The notes under the pieces are model-generated. The model made no database searches, was not told where the DNA came from, and worked only from the letters and a program-made list of their open reading frames with translations. Below are positions 1 to 6,508 of a stretch of 6,511 bases of DNA, one piece after another (position 1 is the first letter of the stretch; every line of letters begins with the position of its first letter). The position numbers and the translations under genes were made by a program. The stretch is taken from contig JBDRTU010000038.1 in NCBI GenBank assembly GCA_043823825.1, positions 1-6,511 on the forward strand. The letters are read 5' to 3'. The stretch comes from JBDRTU01 sp043823825. GTDB lineage: Bacteria; Patescibacteriota; Patescibacteriia; Veblenbacterales; UBA10138.

Positions 1-18
1 TTGGACTTTTGATGTAAC

Positions 19-47
19 TTGAACATAAATAGAAAATAACATATAAA
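19..47 (+). promoter_or_regulatory. Sigma70-type promoter for the phosphatidyltransferase gene
   Basis: A -35 element TTGAAC (19-24, 4 of 6 to consensus) and a -10 element TATAAA (42-47, 5 of 6) are separated by exactly 17 nt of A/T-rich DNA. The predicted start near 53-55 leaves a leader of about 17 nt, just enough for the Shine-Dalgarno at 61-66. The call rests on motif and spacing only. Confidence 0.6.
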
Positions 48-60
48 ACTAAAAGACAAC

Positions 61-66
61 AGGAGG
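61..66 (+). promoter_or_regulatory. Strong Shine-Dalgarno of the phosphatidyltransferase gene
   Basis: AGGAGG lies 4 nt before the ATG at 71 and fixes that start. It is the only near-perfect ribosome binding site in the window. The three minus-strand genes have weak or unrecognisable sites. Confidence 0.85.
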
Positions 67-70
67 GTAA

Positions 71-802
71 ATGAACCTTACTAATTATTTAAGACACGCT
101 GAAGCAGGCGCTCACTATTTGCTGCGTCTAAAGGACCTAACTTTGGGTGCGCTATTCAATTACCTGATCCCCTTACCCACTAGAAGAAAGATTATACGTC
201 AGACTCTGGTTAAATTAGTCGCCTACCTATCACGGCCTTTATCCGAAGCGGTTAACCGTGGAATAGAAAACAATACTATTTCGGTACCAAATCTTTTTTC
301 ACTGAGTCGCGCTGTTTGTGGTCCACTCTTTATTATCTTCGTCCATTTTGAGGCTGGACTTGAATACTATCTGCTGTTGATTAGCTGGGCAATCTTTAGC
401 GATTACGCCGATGGTGTGCTGGCTAAAAAGATGGATCAAGAAACCGAACTTGGCGCTTTGCTGGATGCTGGTTGCGACAAAGTTTTTGCTATCTGTGTCG
501 CGTTATCATTCTGGAATTACTTATGGTTATGGCCAGTGAACGCTATTGCCTTCCTGGTGCTAGACGGCACTTTAGCTATCTTGGCAACTTTTTTACTGCG
601 CGCTAAAAAACGCGACCAGTATGAGGGATCAGCCGAAATCAAGGCTAATTGGCTAGGAAAAGTAAAATACAATCTGCAAGGTATGGCAGGTTTCTGTTAT
701 CTTTTCAGTTGGCCAATGACTGGAAACTACTTTTTGCTCAGCGCTAATCTTTTTGCCGCAGGCAGCTTGCTGCGGCACTTAGAACCAAAAAATAAACCTT
801 GA
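71..802 (+). CDS. CDP-alcohol phosphatidyltransferase family membrane protein (PgsA-like)
   Basis: This 243-residue membrane enzyme should transfer a phosphatidyl group from a CDP-linked lipid to an alcohol, most likely glycerol-3-phosphate or a similar polar acceptor, at the cytoplasmic membrane. The family signature D-x2-D-G-x2-A-R-x8-G-x3-D-x3-D is present at residues 111-136: D111, D114, G115, A118, G128, D132 and D136. These include the four metal-binding and catalytic aspartates. The usual Arg after A118 is Lys (K119). The segment VPNLFSLSR (72-80) before the core and WLGKVKYNLQ (194-203) after it are typical of PgsA-like enzymes. About five or six membrane segments fall between residues 76 and 236. 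Roughly 70 residues precede the core, and bacterial PgsA is usually 180-200 residues in total, so this is an N-terminal extension of unknown role. The ATG at 71 is supported by AGGAGG. The gene appears monocistronic, with its own promoter and terminator. The acceptor cannot be read from sequence, so no gene symbol is given. Confidence 0.9.
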   Translation: MNLTNYLRHAEAGAHYLLRLKDLTLGALFNYLIPLPTRRKIIRQTLVKLVAYLSRPLSEAVNRGIENNTISVPNLFSLSRAVCGPLFIIFVHFEAGLEYYLLLISWAIFSDYADGVLAKKMDQETELGALLDAGCDKVFAICVALSFWNYLWLWPVNAIAFLVLDGTLAILATFLLRAKKRDQYEGSAEIKANWLGKVKYNLQGMAGFCYLFSWPMTGNYFLLSANLFAAGSLLRHLEPKNKP

Positions 803-817
803 TTTTCTCCCACCTAG

Positions 818-847
818 ACTGGCTGTAATTCCACGGCCAGTTTTTTT
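818..847 (+). terminator. Rho-independent terminator after the phosphatidyltransferase gene
   Basis: A 9-bp stem pairs 818-826 with 833-841 (one G-U pair, the rest Watson-Crick) around the 6-nt loop AATTCC. A run of seven T (841-847) follows. The T-run overlaps the TAA stop codon of the convergent minus-strand gene (846-848). Read on the minus strand the hairpin has no U-tract after it, so it should terminate mainly + strand transcripts. Confidence 0.85.
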
Positions 848-2741
848 ATCTAACCACAACGCCCTTGCCTTGCGCGCCTAAATCGTTATCTAATTCAGTC
901 GTTACTAATTTTGCAGTGGCGATTAAGTCAGCTCCAGAAAAGGCATCGCGCGCAGTAACGGTAGTCGTTTTTATTAATACCAATATCTTATCGGCGTCCT
1001 GGGCCGAAGGCGTGATCGCCACCTCAAAAGAAGCTTCAGGTTTGGTAAATTTAAATCCTGCGCCCGGCGGTAAGCGGTTCAAAGTCCAGCGCACTTCGCG
1101 CGTGTTGGGATTATAAGTAACTGGTTGCCCGGCTGACACTGTAGTTTGACCAGTCCATGTAACGTCTTGCGGTAAAGTAGTAGTAACTTCAATACTAATA
1201 GCTTCATTCAAAGTATTAGATAAACGCCAAAATAAAACATAAGTGGTGGTTTCCCCCACTCGCGGCGGCAAAGGCCCCGAGCCGATTTTTACTAATTGGT
1301 CAGTATAATAACGGCCTTCAGTTTGTAGCAGTAATTGAGTATTAACTTTGGTAACAATAGTGTTAGATTCAGCCGTAATATTTTGTATACTTGTACTAAT
1401 CCGCTGACCAGCAGTAGCTTCCACTTTGGAACCAAAACTATGAGGCGCTAAAGTACCATTAGGTTGAACAGAAACGAGAGATAGACGAAAATGAATGTTG
1501 CCTTTTACTCCTGGCGCCAAGGTGCTTAAACTGGGTAGTTCTTTTTTAGTCCAAATCGCCGTACCTTTTTCATCATCAACTTTAGCTATAGTATCAGCTT
1601 GCCAGGTTGTCCAATCTAATAATTTGGTATCCAACTTGGCAGTTAAAACCACATTAGACAAGGTAACTTCTCCCTCGTTAGCAAAGCGTAGCTCAAAATC
1701 TATTTGCTCACCCCAATCCGCATAACTTTTTAATGCCACTTGATTGGCGGTAAGGGTAAGAGTTAAATGCGACTCAATTAAAGTAACAGTAATTTGTTTT
1801 TCCTCTTGAATAGTAAAATTATTTTCCTCATTTACAATACCAATTGCGACTGCAAAATCTTGCTCACCGGCTGAGGCAGCAGTAGTAAAACGACCCACTA
1901 AACTTAGTTCATTATCGCTTTTAGCCTCCAATGGTGGCAACCGCCACAGATTATGCTCACTAGGCACTGCTTCTAAACTTGGCAACTCCAGCTCAAAACC
2001 GCTGGGGCCTGAAAGCTTTAACGCTAAATTTGCCAAGGCGTTGGTAGAAGTGTTGTTATAAGTAACTTTTAAACTTAAATCCTGATCCTGAGGCAATTGC
2101 GGTGGAGCGTCTAATTCTAAATTAAGCACCGAGGCCACTAACTCGGTAGAAGTAAAAATAGTTTTCGCAAACTGGGCACGAAAATTTGCTGGTTCATAAG
2201 TAAATACTGCTGAAAATTCCTGCAACTCACCCACCTCACCAACTAGTTGCCCGGTAATCTTAAGCTCACCCATCTCGCGGGCCGCTATATTACCCAAATT
2301 AAATCTGGTTTGCTGTTCATTAGTAGCTCGCAAATTAGTCTCACTAATAGTAAAACCAGTGGGATAGCGAAAATTAACCTCAGCAAAGGTTAAATCAACA
2401 CCCTGATCGTTTTCCCATGAGAAAATATACTCCACTATCTGCCCCGAAGGGGCGCTAGCAGGACCAGTTAGAGCCACGTTGACTGCCTCCTCGCCAAATT
2501 TTGCATCCTCACCACGAAAATAAAAAAACCAAACGCCTGCCCCAATAATTCCAACTAACAAAATGACAACGATGTATAACCAAGCTCGCTCGCGTGCTGC
2601 CCGGCGCCGTAAAGTATCAAAATCATCTGGCGGAATCTGCTGGTAAATACGGGCGAGCTCTTGAGTAGCTTGTTTGTTTGACCTGGGTATTCTTTTTTTC
2701 CCAGACGACAAAGTATCGAGAGATGGTCGTGGCGGTGCCAT
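846..2741 (-). CDS. Membrane-anchored surface protein with DUF11-like beta-sandwich repeats
   Basis: This is a 631-residue protein of unknown specific function. Residues 1-52 are polar and basic, ending in an Arg-rich stretch (R45, R46, R47, R50, R52). One hydrophobic helix spans about 54-74. By the positive-inside rule the N-terminus is cytoplasmic and residues 75-631 are outside, so the helix acts as an uncleaved signal anchor. The exterior part reads as four beta-rich repeats at about 84-204, 205-322, 323-466 and 467-616. Each has the DUF11/CARDB-like pattern of a V/L-x-L strand, a 'sW.N' or 'fxNxg' strand and a 'xLPxxxxW' turn. The last repeat (GPLPPRVGETTTY and YNPNTREVRW, around 489-552) is the most family-like. 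There is no cysteine in the protein and no LPXTG or C-terminal helix. The ATG has no clear Shine-Dalgarno; the nearest purine run is AAGAA about 8 nt upstream. The gene follows recO after a 77-nt heptad-repeat gap and may be cotranscribed with it. An adhesin, envelope scaffold or pilus-associated role is possible but unproven. Confidence 0.8.
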   Translation of the reverse strand: MAPPRPSLDTLSSGKKRIPRSNKQATQELARIYQQIPPDDFDTLRRRAARERAWLYIVVILLVGIIGAGVWFFYFRGEDAKFGEEAVNVALTGPASAPSGQIVEYIFSWENDQGVDLTFAEVNFRYPTGFTISETNLRATNEQQTRFNLGNIAAREMGELKITGQLVGEVGELQEFSAVFTYEPANFRAQFAKTIFTSTELVASVLNLELDAPPQLPQDQDLSLKVTYNNTSTNALANLALKLSGPSGFELELPSLEAVPSEHNLWRLPPLEAKSDNELSLVGRFTTAASAGEQDFAVAIGIVNEENNFTIQEEKQITVTLIESHLTLTLTANQVALKSYADWGEQIDFELRFANEGEVTLSNVVLTAKLDTKLLDWTTWQADTIAKVDDEKGTAIWTKKELPSLSTLAPGVKGNIHFRLSLVSVQPNGTLAPHSFGSKVEATAGQRISTSIQNITAESNTIVTKVNTQLLLQTEGRYYTDQLVKIGSGPLPPRVGETTTYVLFWRLSNTLNEAISIEVTTTLPQDVTWTGQTTVSAGQPVTYNPNTREVRWTLNRLPPGAGFKFTKPEASFEVAITPSAQDADKILVLIKTTTVTARDAFSGADLIATAKLVTTELDNDLGAQGKGVVVR

Positions 2742-2745
2742 AATT

Positions 2746-2808
2746 TAGTTCTTAGTCACTAGTTATTAGTTCGCTAGGTACTATTGACTGTAAACTATTA
2801 ACTACAAT
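2746..2808. repeat. Degenerate heptameric tandem repeat filling the recO-surface protein gap
   Basis: Nine consecutive units keep a 7-nt period with one 8-nt step. The first four begin TAGTT or TAGTC (2746, 2753, 2760, 2767). After the step, units starting at 2775, 2782, 2789 and 2796 all end in AC, for example TAGGTAC and TATTAAC. Overall consensus is about TAGTTAC on the + strand, or GTAACTA on the minus strand. The tract occupies 63 of the 77 intergenic bases and lies directly upstream of the surface protein start. Apart from this tract the gap shows no convincing promoter or hairpin. Confidence 0.65.
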
Positions 2809-2818
2809 CAATTTATAC

Positions 2819-3568
2819 TTAAAGGATACTACGTAGTAATTTTAATGTATAGAGCGAACGGCCAGCTTGTCCTTGCACATAATCAACTAAAAAGCCCAGA
2901 AGCTCGGCTGGTAAAGAACGCTCGCGGGGCGGCTCTTGGCGTGTGGCTAAGGTATGCAAATAACTTAATGACTCTTCGGTTAATAAAAAAATAGTTGCTT
3001 CCTCGGTTACACAATTTTTGTGAAAAAAACCATGTTCCCGGAAACTAAAAACCACGGGCGGAGCTAATTCTCCTTGGCATTTTTGGCAACGAGTAACCTG
3101 AATAGCAAGCCCAGTAACTTTTAAAATCTTATAAATAAACCTACCCAGAGAAGTGCGTGCTCTCTGTCGCCACTCTTCCGGTTCACTAGGAAGTTCTTTA
3201 AGTTGACTTAAATAATATTTTAATGACTTTAACAAATCAGGCTCTGGCGCACCAACTGAAGTCAACACATCGGTTATTTCTAAAAAGGCCGTTCCTAAAA
3301 TTGCTGTATTTAAATTATACGGCGGCTTTAAATAAAGCCGCTTAAGTTCCGCTCCGGCAAGCCTGTCGTTTTTTTTACCCGAGGCAACATGTAGTTTAAC
3401 CTCGCTAAACATTGCCAAATGCGGAGAGAGTTTGGATAAAATTTTGCGCGAGCTGGTAGCGACTAAATCCATTTTACCCCGCCGTTCAGTAAAAATAGTA
3501 TACAAACGGTCATTTTGCCTATGGCTCCTAGCGCGTAAAACAATACCGGTGGTAGTATAAGTGGACAT
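2819..3568 (-). CDS. recO: DNA repair protein RecO
   Basis: RecO works with RecR, and with RecF where present, to load RecA onto SSB-coated single-stranded DNA during gap repair, and it can anneal complementary strands. The 249-residue length is normal for the family. The N-terminal OB-fold region (about 1-80) opens with the typical GIVLRARSHRQNDRLYTIFTE stretch (8-28) and continues with the RGKM and VATSSRK segments (30-42). A helical domain follows at about 85-158. The zinc-finger region has C161 and C164 (CQKC), then H183 and C186 (HKNC), so the second ligand pair is H-x2-C in place of the common C-x2-C. The C-terminal helices (220-249) include SLYTLKLLRSIL. The gene starts 6 nt after the ileS stop. 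Its best ribosome binding site, AGGG (3578-3581), lies at the end of the ileS coding sequence, which points to translational coupling. It is likely transcribed from the ileS promoter. Confidence 0.92.
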   Translation of the reverse strand: MSTYTTTGIVLRARSHRQNDRLYTIFTERRGKMDLVATSSRKILSKLSPHLAMFSEVKLHVASGKKNDRLAGAELKRLYLKPPYNLNTAILGTAFLEITDVLTSVGAPEPDLLKSLKYYLSQLKELPSEPEEWRQRARTSLGRFIYKILKVTGLAIQVTRCQKCQGELAPPVVFSFREHGFFHKNCVTEEATIFLLTEESLSYLHTLATRQEPPRERSLPAELLGFLVDYVQGQAGRSLYTLKLLRSIL

Positions 3569-3574
3569 AATTTT

Positions 3575-6436
3575 CTACCCTAAGTCAACCATTACCTTAA
3601 TATCGTCAATATTTACTATCTCTGGTAATGAACCTTGCTTAAATTCAATACTGGATGATAATGTACTTTTTATCACTTGCTGCTCATTACTCTTTAATAC
3701 CTTAAGAATCTTATCCGGCGCTGACACCTTTAACACCACCCTATCCTTTATTGTTAACTTCCTCTTTTTTCTTAGAGCGTTCACTTGGCGAATAAACTCA
3801 CGCAGCAAACCCTCTACCTTTAAACTTTCGTCGAGTTTGGTATCTAAAAAAATCCTGTCACTATGGACAATTTCTTTAACATTAATCTCTTTGACTACTA
3901 TCTCCTTGATCTCATCGGCAATAGCCACAGTCGTAGCAAAACTACCTAAAACTTGTCGAATGCTAAACCCTCGCCCCGCCTTGGCTCTCTCGGCTAGAGC
4001 CTGCTCAACCACAACGCGTCCCTTCCCCATCTCGTTTAATATTTTATCGTTAACTGTAGCTGACTGGGGCCAATCTTCTAAATGTACTGATTCTTTATTA
4101 CCTTTGACTTGCAAATATACTTCTTCAGCTATAAAGGGAGTAAATGGTGCCATTAATATGGCGAGTTCCCTAAGCGCAAATCCCAAAGTAGCTCGTGCTA
4201 AATTTTTATCATCACCCCCTTCTTTAAATCGATCTCGACTGCGCCTGACATACCAAGTTGATAATTCAGTAATAAATTCAGTAATTTTTCTACCAGCTTC
4301 AGTAACTTCATATTTATCTAAATTGGAAGTAACTTCATTAATCAATTTTTGTAACAAAGCTAAAATCCACTGATCTAAAATATTTGGTGATTTAGGTGCC
4401 GCCACTGGCGCTGGTGCATCTTCTTTATACAATTCATAAAAGGTTAAAACATTCATTAAAATTAAAAAAGTGCGCTTAACCACTTCCTCAACTGCTTGGG
4501 GGTCAAAATTCTTTGGCTCGCCTGGTTGATTTGCAGTATAAAAATGAAAGCGCAAGGCATCTGCTCCATACTTATTTATAATTTCCCAAGGGTCCGCCAC
4601 ATTACCTTTTGATTTAGACATCTTTTGCCCATGCTTGTCATTAATATGCCCCAAACAAATCACATTTTTAAAGGGCGGAATTTCTTTAATCACTCCAGCT
4701 TTTTTAAGTAAGGTTGCTACTGCTAACAATGTATAAAACCAACCGCGAGTTTGATCTATCGCTTCCGCAATATAGTCCGCCGGATAACTATTGGCCAAAT
4801 GCGTTTTGCTATCTGCTAGGTAAGGGTATCCCCATTGAGCAAAAGGCATTGATCCTGAATCAAACCAGCAGTCAGCCACTTCTGGTACTCGTTTCATTAC
4901 CCCGCCACACTTACAAGGCCAGATTATCTCATCGATAAACGGCCGATGCATATCAAATTCATGATTCATTATTCTTGATTTATGATTCGGTGCCAATTTT
5001 GCAAGCTCTTCCAAACTGCCTACGCACATTATTTTTTTACACTTATTACACGTCCAGATTGGCAATGGCGTCCCCCAATAACGCTCACGTGATATAGCCC
5101 AATCTTTAACACCCTCTAACCACTCGCCAAAACGCCCACGCTTAATATGATCAGGATACCAATTTATTTTCTCATTTGCTTTTTTCATTTCTACTCGCAA
5201 AGCTGACATTTTTATAAACCACGATGGTTTAGCATAATACAAAAGAGGGGTTGAACAACGCCAACAAAAAGGATAGTCGTGCTTATACATCTCTTGTTTT
5301 AGCAGTAGCCCACGTTCTTGCAGGTCATTAATTATACCACGCTCAACATCACTATCTTTGACGAATTTACCTGCCCATTTCACTACCTCTTTGGTAAAAT
5401 TTCCATTTTCATCTACTGTGTGATATTTAGGAAGACCTTTTTCTGTTCCTAAAACAAAATCATCTTCACCATACATTACTGCGGTGTGTACTACGCCTGT
5501 GCCTTCAGTTGTCGTCACAAAATCCGCAGCATAAACTTTATAACTAGTTTCGGTCTGCAGGGGTTTAATATCAAACAATGGTTCATATTCCAAACCGACT
5601 AATTGACTGCCAGACAACTCTTCTACTATTTCAAATTTATCTTGAGTCAAAATAACTAATCTATCTTTAGCTAAAATATAATACTCTTCATCAATCTTTA
5701 CCTTGACATAAGGAATATTTTTGCCTATTGCCAGCGCTACATTCCCCGGCAAGGTCCATGGTGTAGTAGTCCAAGACAAAATATAAGTATTATCATTCTT
5801 AATTCCTGATTCATGATTCTTAATTCTAAATTTAACATACATCGACTGCTCAGTAATACTTTTATAACCCAACGCTACTTCATGGCTAGAAAGCGCAGTA
5901 CCGCAACGAGGGCAATGAGGTAGTACTTTATAATCTTTATACAATAAACCAGCCTGATGCACTTTTTTAAAAATCCACCATAAACTTTCAATATAATAAT
6001 TTTCATAAGTAATATAAGGATGTTCTAAATCTAACCAAAAACCAATGCGCTCGGTTAATTTTTCCCAATCAGCTTTATATTTCCAAACATCTTTTTTGCA
6101 TTTCTCGTTAAACTGTTCCACTCCATATTTTTCAATATCAGCTTTACCCTTAAATTTTAATTCCTTTTCTACCTGTAACTCTACGGGCAAACCTTGGGTA
6201 TCCCAGCCAGCTTTTCTTTCCACAAAATACCCCTGCATTGTTTTGTAACGCGGAATTAAATCTTTAAAAGCCCGTGCCAGCACATGATGCAGCCCCGGCT
6301 GGCCATTGGCAGTTGGCGGGCCTTCAAAAAAAACAAAGCGTCCTTGGGGTGCCTTTTTCTCTAATGATTTATGAAAAATATTATTCTTTTTCCAAAAGTC
6401 TAATATTTTCTCCTCCAATTCAGGAAATTTGATCAT
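3575..6436 (-). CDS. ileS: Isoleucyl-tRNA synthetase, IleRS2-like
   Basis: This cytoplasmic class I synthetase attaches isoleucine to tRNA-Ile and hydrolyses mischarged valine. The 953-residue length fits a family of about 900-1,050. The Rossmann catalytic core carries the HIGH-equivalent motif as GLHH (48-51, after PPTANGQP) and KMSKS at 605-609. The CP1 editing domain shows WTTTPWTLPGN (222-232) and GTGVVHTAVMYGEDDF (312-327), including H317 and D326, which match the conserved editing residues. Zinc-knuckle cysteine pairs are C175/C178, C391/C394, C463/C466 and C508/C510. ISRERYWGTPLPIW (448-461) and DCWFDSGSMPFAQW (522-535) are diagnostic. The anticodon-binding helical domain covers about 685-850. 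The C-terminus lacks the cysteine zinc cluster of E. coli-type IleRS, which fits IleRS2. Odd points are Q81 in place of His in GWDxHG, and two repeat-encoded segments at residues 203-214 and 483-494. The ATG at 6434-6436 opens at the family's normal N-terminus but has only a weak ribosome binding site. recO follows directly. Confidence 0.97.
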   Translation of the reverse strand: MIKFPELEEKILDFWKKNNIFHKSLEKKAPQGRFVFFEGPPTANGQPGLHHVLARAFKDLIPRYKTMQGYFVERKAGWDTQGLPVELQVEKELKFKGKADIEKYGVEQFNEKCKKDVWKYKADWEKLTERIGFWLDLEHPYITYENYYIESLWWIFKKVHQAGLLYKDYKVLPHCPRCGTALSSHEVALGYKSITEQSMYVKFRIKNHESGIKNDNTYILSWTTTPWTLPGNVALAIGKNIPYVKVKIDEEYYILAKDRLVILTQDKFEIVEELSGSQLVGLEYEPLFDIKPLQTETSYKVYAADFVTTTEGTGVVHTAVMYGEDDFVLGTEKGLPKYHTVDENGNFTKEVVKWAGKFVKDSDVERGIINDLQERGLLLKQEMYKHDYPFCWRCSTPLLYYAKPSWFIKMSALRVEMKKANEKINWYPDHIKRGRFGEWLEGVKDWAISRERYWGTPLPIWTCNKCKKIMCVGSLEELAKLAPNHKSRIMNHEFDMHRPFIDEIIWPCKCGGVMKRVPEVADCWFDSGSMPFAQWGYPYLADSKTHLANSYPADYIAEAIDQTRGWFYTLLAVATLLKKAGVIKEIPPFKNVICLGHINDKHGQKMSKSKGNVADPWEIINKYGADALRFHFYTANQPGEPKNFDPQAVEEVVKRTFLILMNVLTFYELYKEDAPAPVAAPKSPNILDQWILALLQKLINEVTSNLDKYEVTEAGRKITEFITELSTWYVRRSRDRFKEGGDDKNLARATLGFALRELAILMAPFTPFIAEEVYLQVKGNKESVHLEDWPQSATVNDKILNEMGKGRVVVEQALAERAKAGRGFSIRQVLGSFATTVAIADEIKEIVVKEINVKEIVHSDRIFLDTKLDESLKVEGLLREFIRQVNALRKKRKLTIKDRVVLKVSAPDKILKVLKSNEQQVIKSTLSSSIEFKQGSLPEIVNIDDIKVMVDLG
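4957..4991. repeat. Heptameric repeat tract inside ileS (copy at residues 483-494)
   Basis: Five contiguous 7-nt units start at 4957, 4964, 4971, 4978 and 4985. Each begins ATTC or ATTT, with consensus ATTCWTG on the + strand; the last unit is the most diverged. On the minus strand the tract encodes P483-F494, read as NHKSRIM then NHEF. This falls between the SLEELAKL helix and the conserved DMHRPFIDEI strand of IleRS, where family members vary in length. The tract has the same size and nearly the same consensus as the one at 5795-5829. Confidence 0.8.
5795..5829. repeat. Heptameric repeat tract inside ileS (copy at residues 203-214)
   Basis: Five contiguous 7-nt units start at 5795, 5802, 5809, 5816 and 5823. 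Every one begins ATTC, and two are identical (ATTCTTA at 5795 and 5816). On the minus strand the tract encodes F203-N214, read as RIKNHES then GIKN. It sits between the MYVKF strand and the conserved NTYILSWTTTPWTLP of the editing domain. Reading passes through all three phases of the heptad without a stop: the TAA in the minus-strand TAAGAAT units is out of frame at each occurrence. Confidence 0.85.
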
Positions 6437-6450
6437 AATAATACTCTTAG

Positions 6451-6479
6451 CATACTGATTTTTTTGCTTCAGGGCAAGT
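6451..6479 (-). promoter_or_regulatory. Candidate promoter for ileS-recO
   Basis: Read on the minus strand, TTGCCC (4 of 6 to the -35 consensus) is followed after 17 nt by TATGCT (4 of 6 to the -10). The predicted transcription start would leave only about 5-10 nt before the ATG at 6436, so the message would be nearly leaderless. That agrees with the lack of a good Shine-Dalgarno for ileS. Both elements are imperfect, so confidence is moderate to low. Confidence 0.35.
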
Positions 6480-6508
6480 TTGACATTAAGTTATATATTC
6501 GGTAACAT
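6480..6508 (+). promoter_or_regulatory. Candidate divergent promoter facing out of the window
   Basis: A perfect -35 hexamer TTGACA (6480-6485) is followed by a 17-nt A/T-rich spacer and TAACAT (6503-6508, 4 of 6 to the -10). It points away from ileS toward a gene beyond 6511. With the ileS promoter candidate it makes a back-to-back pair whose -35 elements lie side by side. Confidence 0.4.

Noticed and set aside
865..1725. Two short + strand open frames (865-1116 and 1495-1725)
   Set aside because: Both are antisense to the surface protein gene, have no ribosome binding site and show no family features.
2812..2840. Separate promoter for the surface protein gene (TATAAA on the minus strand)
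   Set aside because: The -10-like box is good, but the sequence 17 nt upstream (ATTACT) is a poor -35, so it is not supported.
3561..4373. 270-codon open frame on the + strand
   Set aside because: It lies antisense to the ileS 3' region and the very start of recO. Its product is Ser/Thr/Leu-rich with no recognisable domain, as expected from the reverse complement of a Lys/Glu-rich gene.
2746..5829. CRISPR array
   Set aside because: The periodic units are contiguous 7-mers with no unique spacers of 25-40 nt, so this is tandem repetition and not CRISPR.
4714..6248. Two short + strand open frames (4714-4938 and 6045-6248)
   Set aside because: Both are antisense to conserved ileS coding sequence and their products look like shadow translations.
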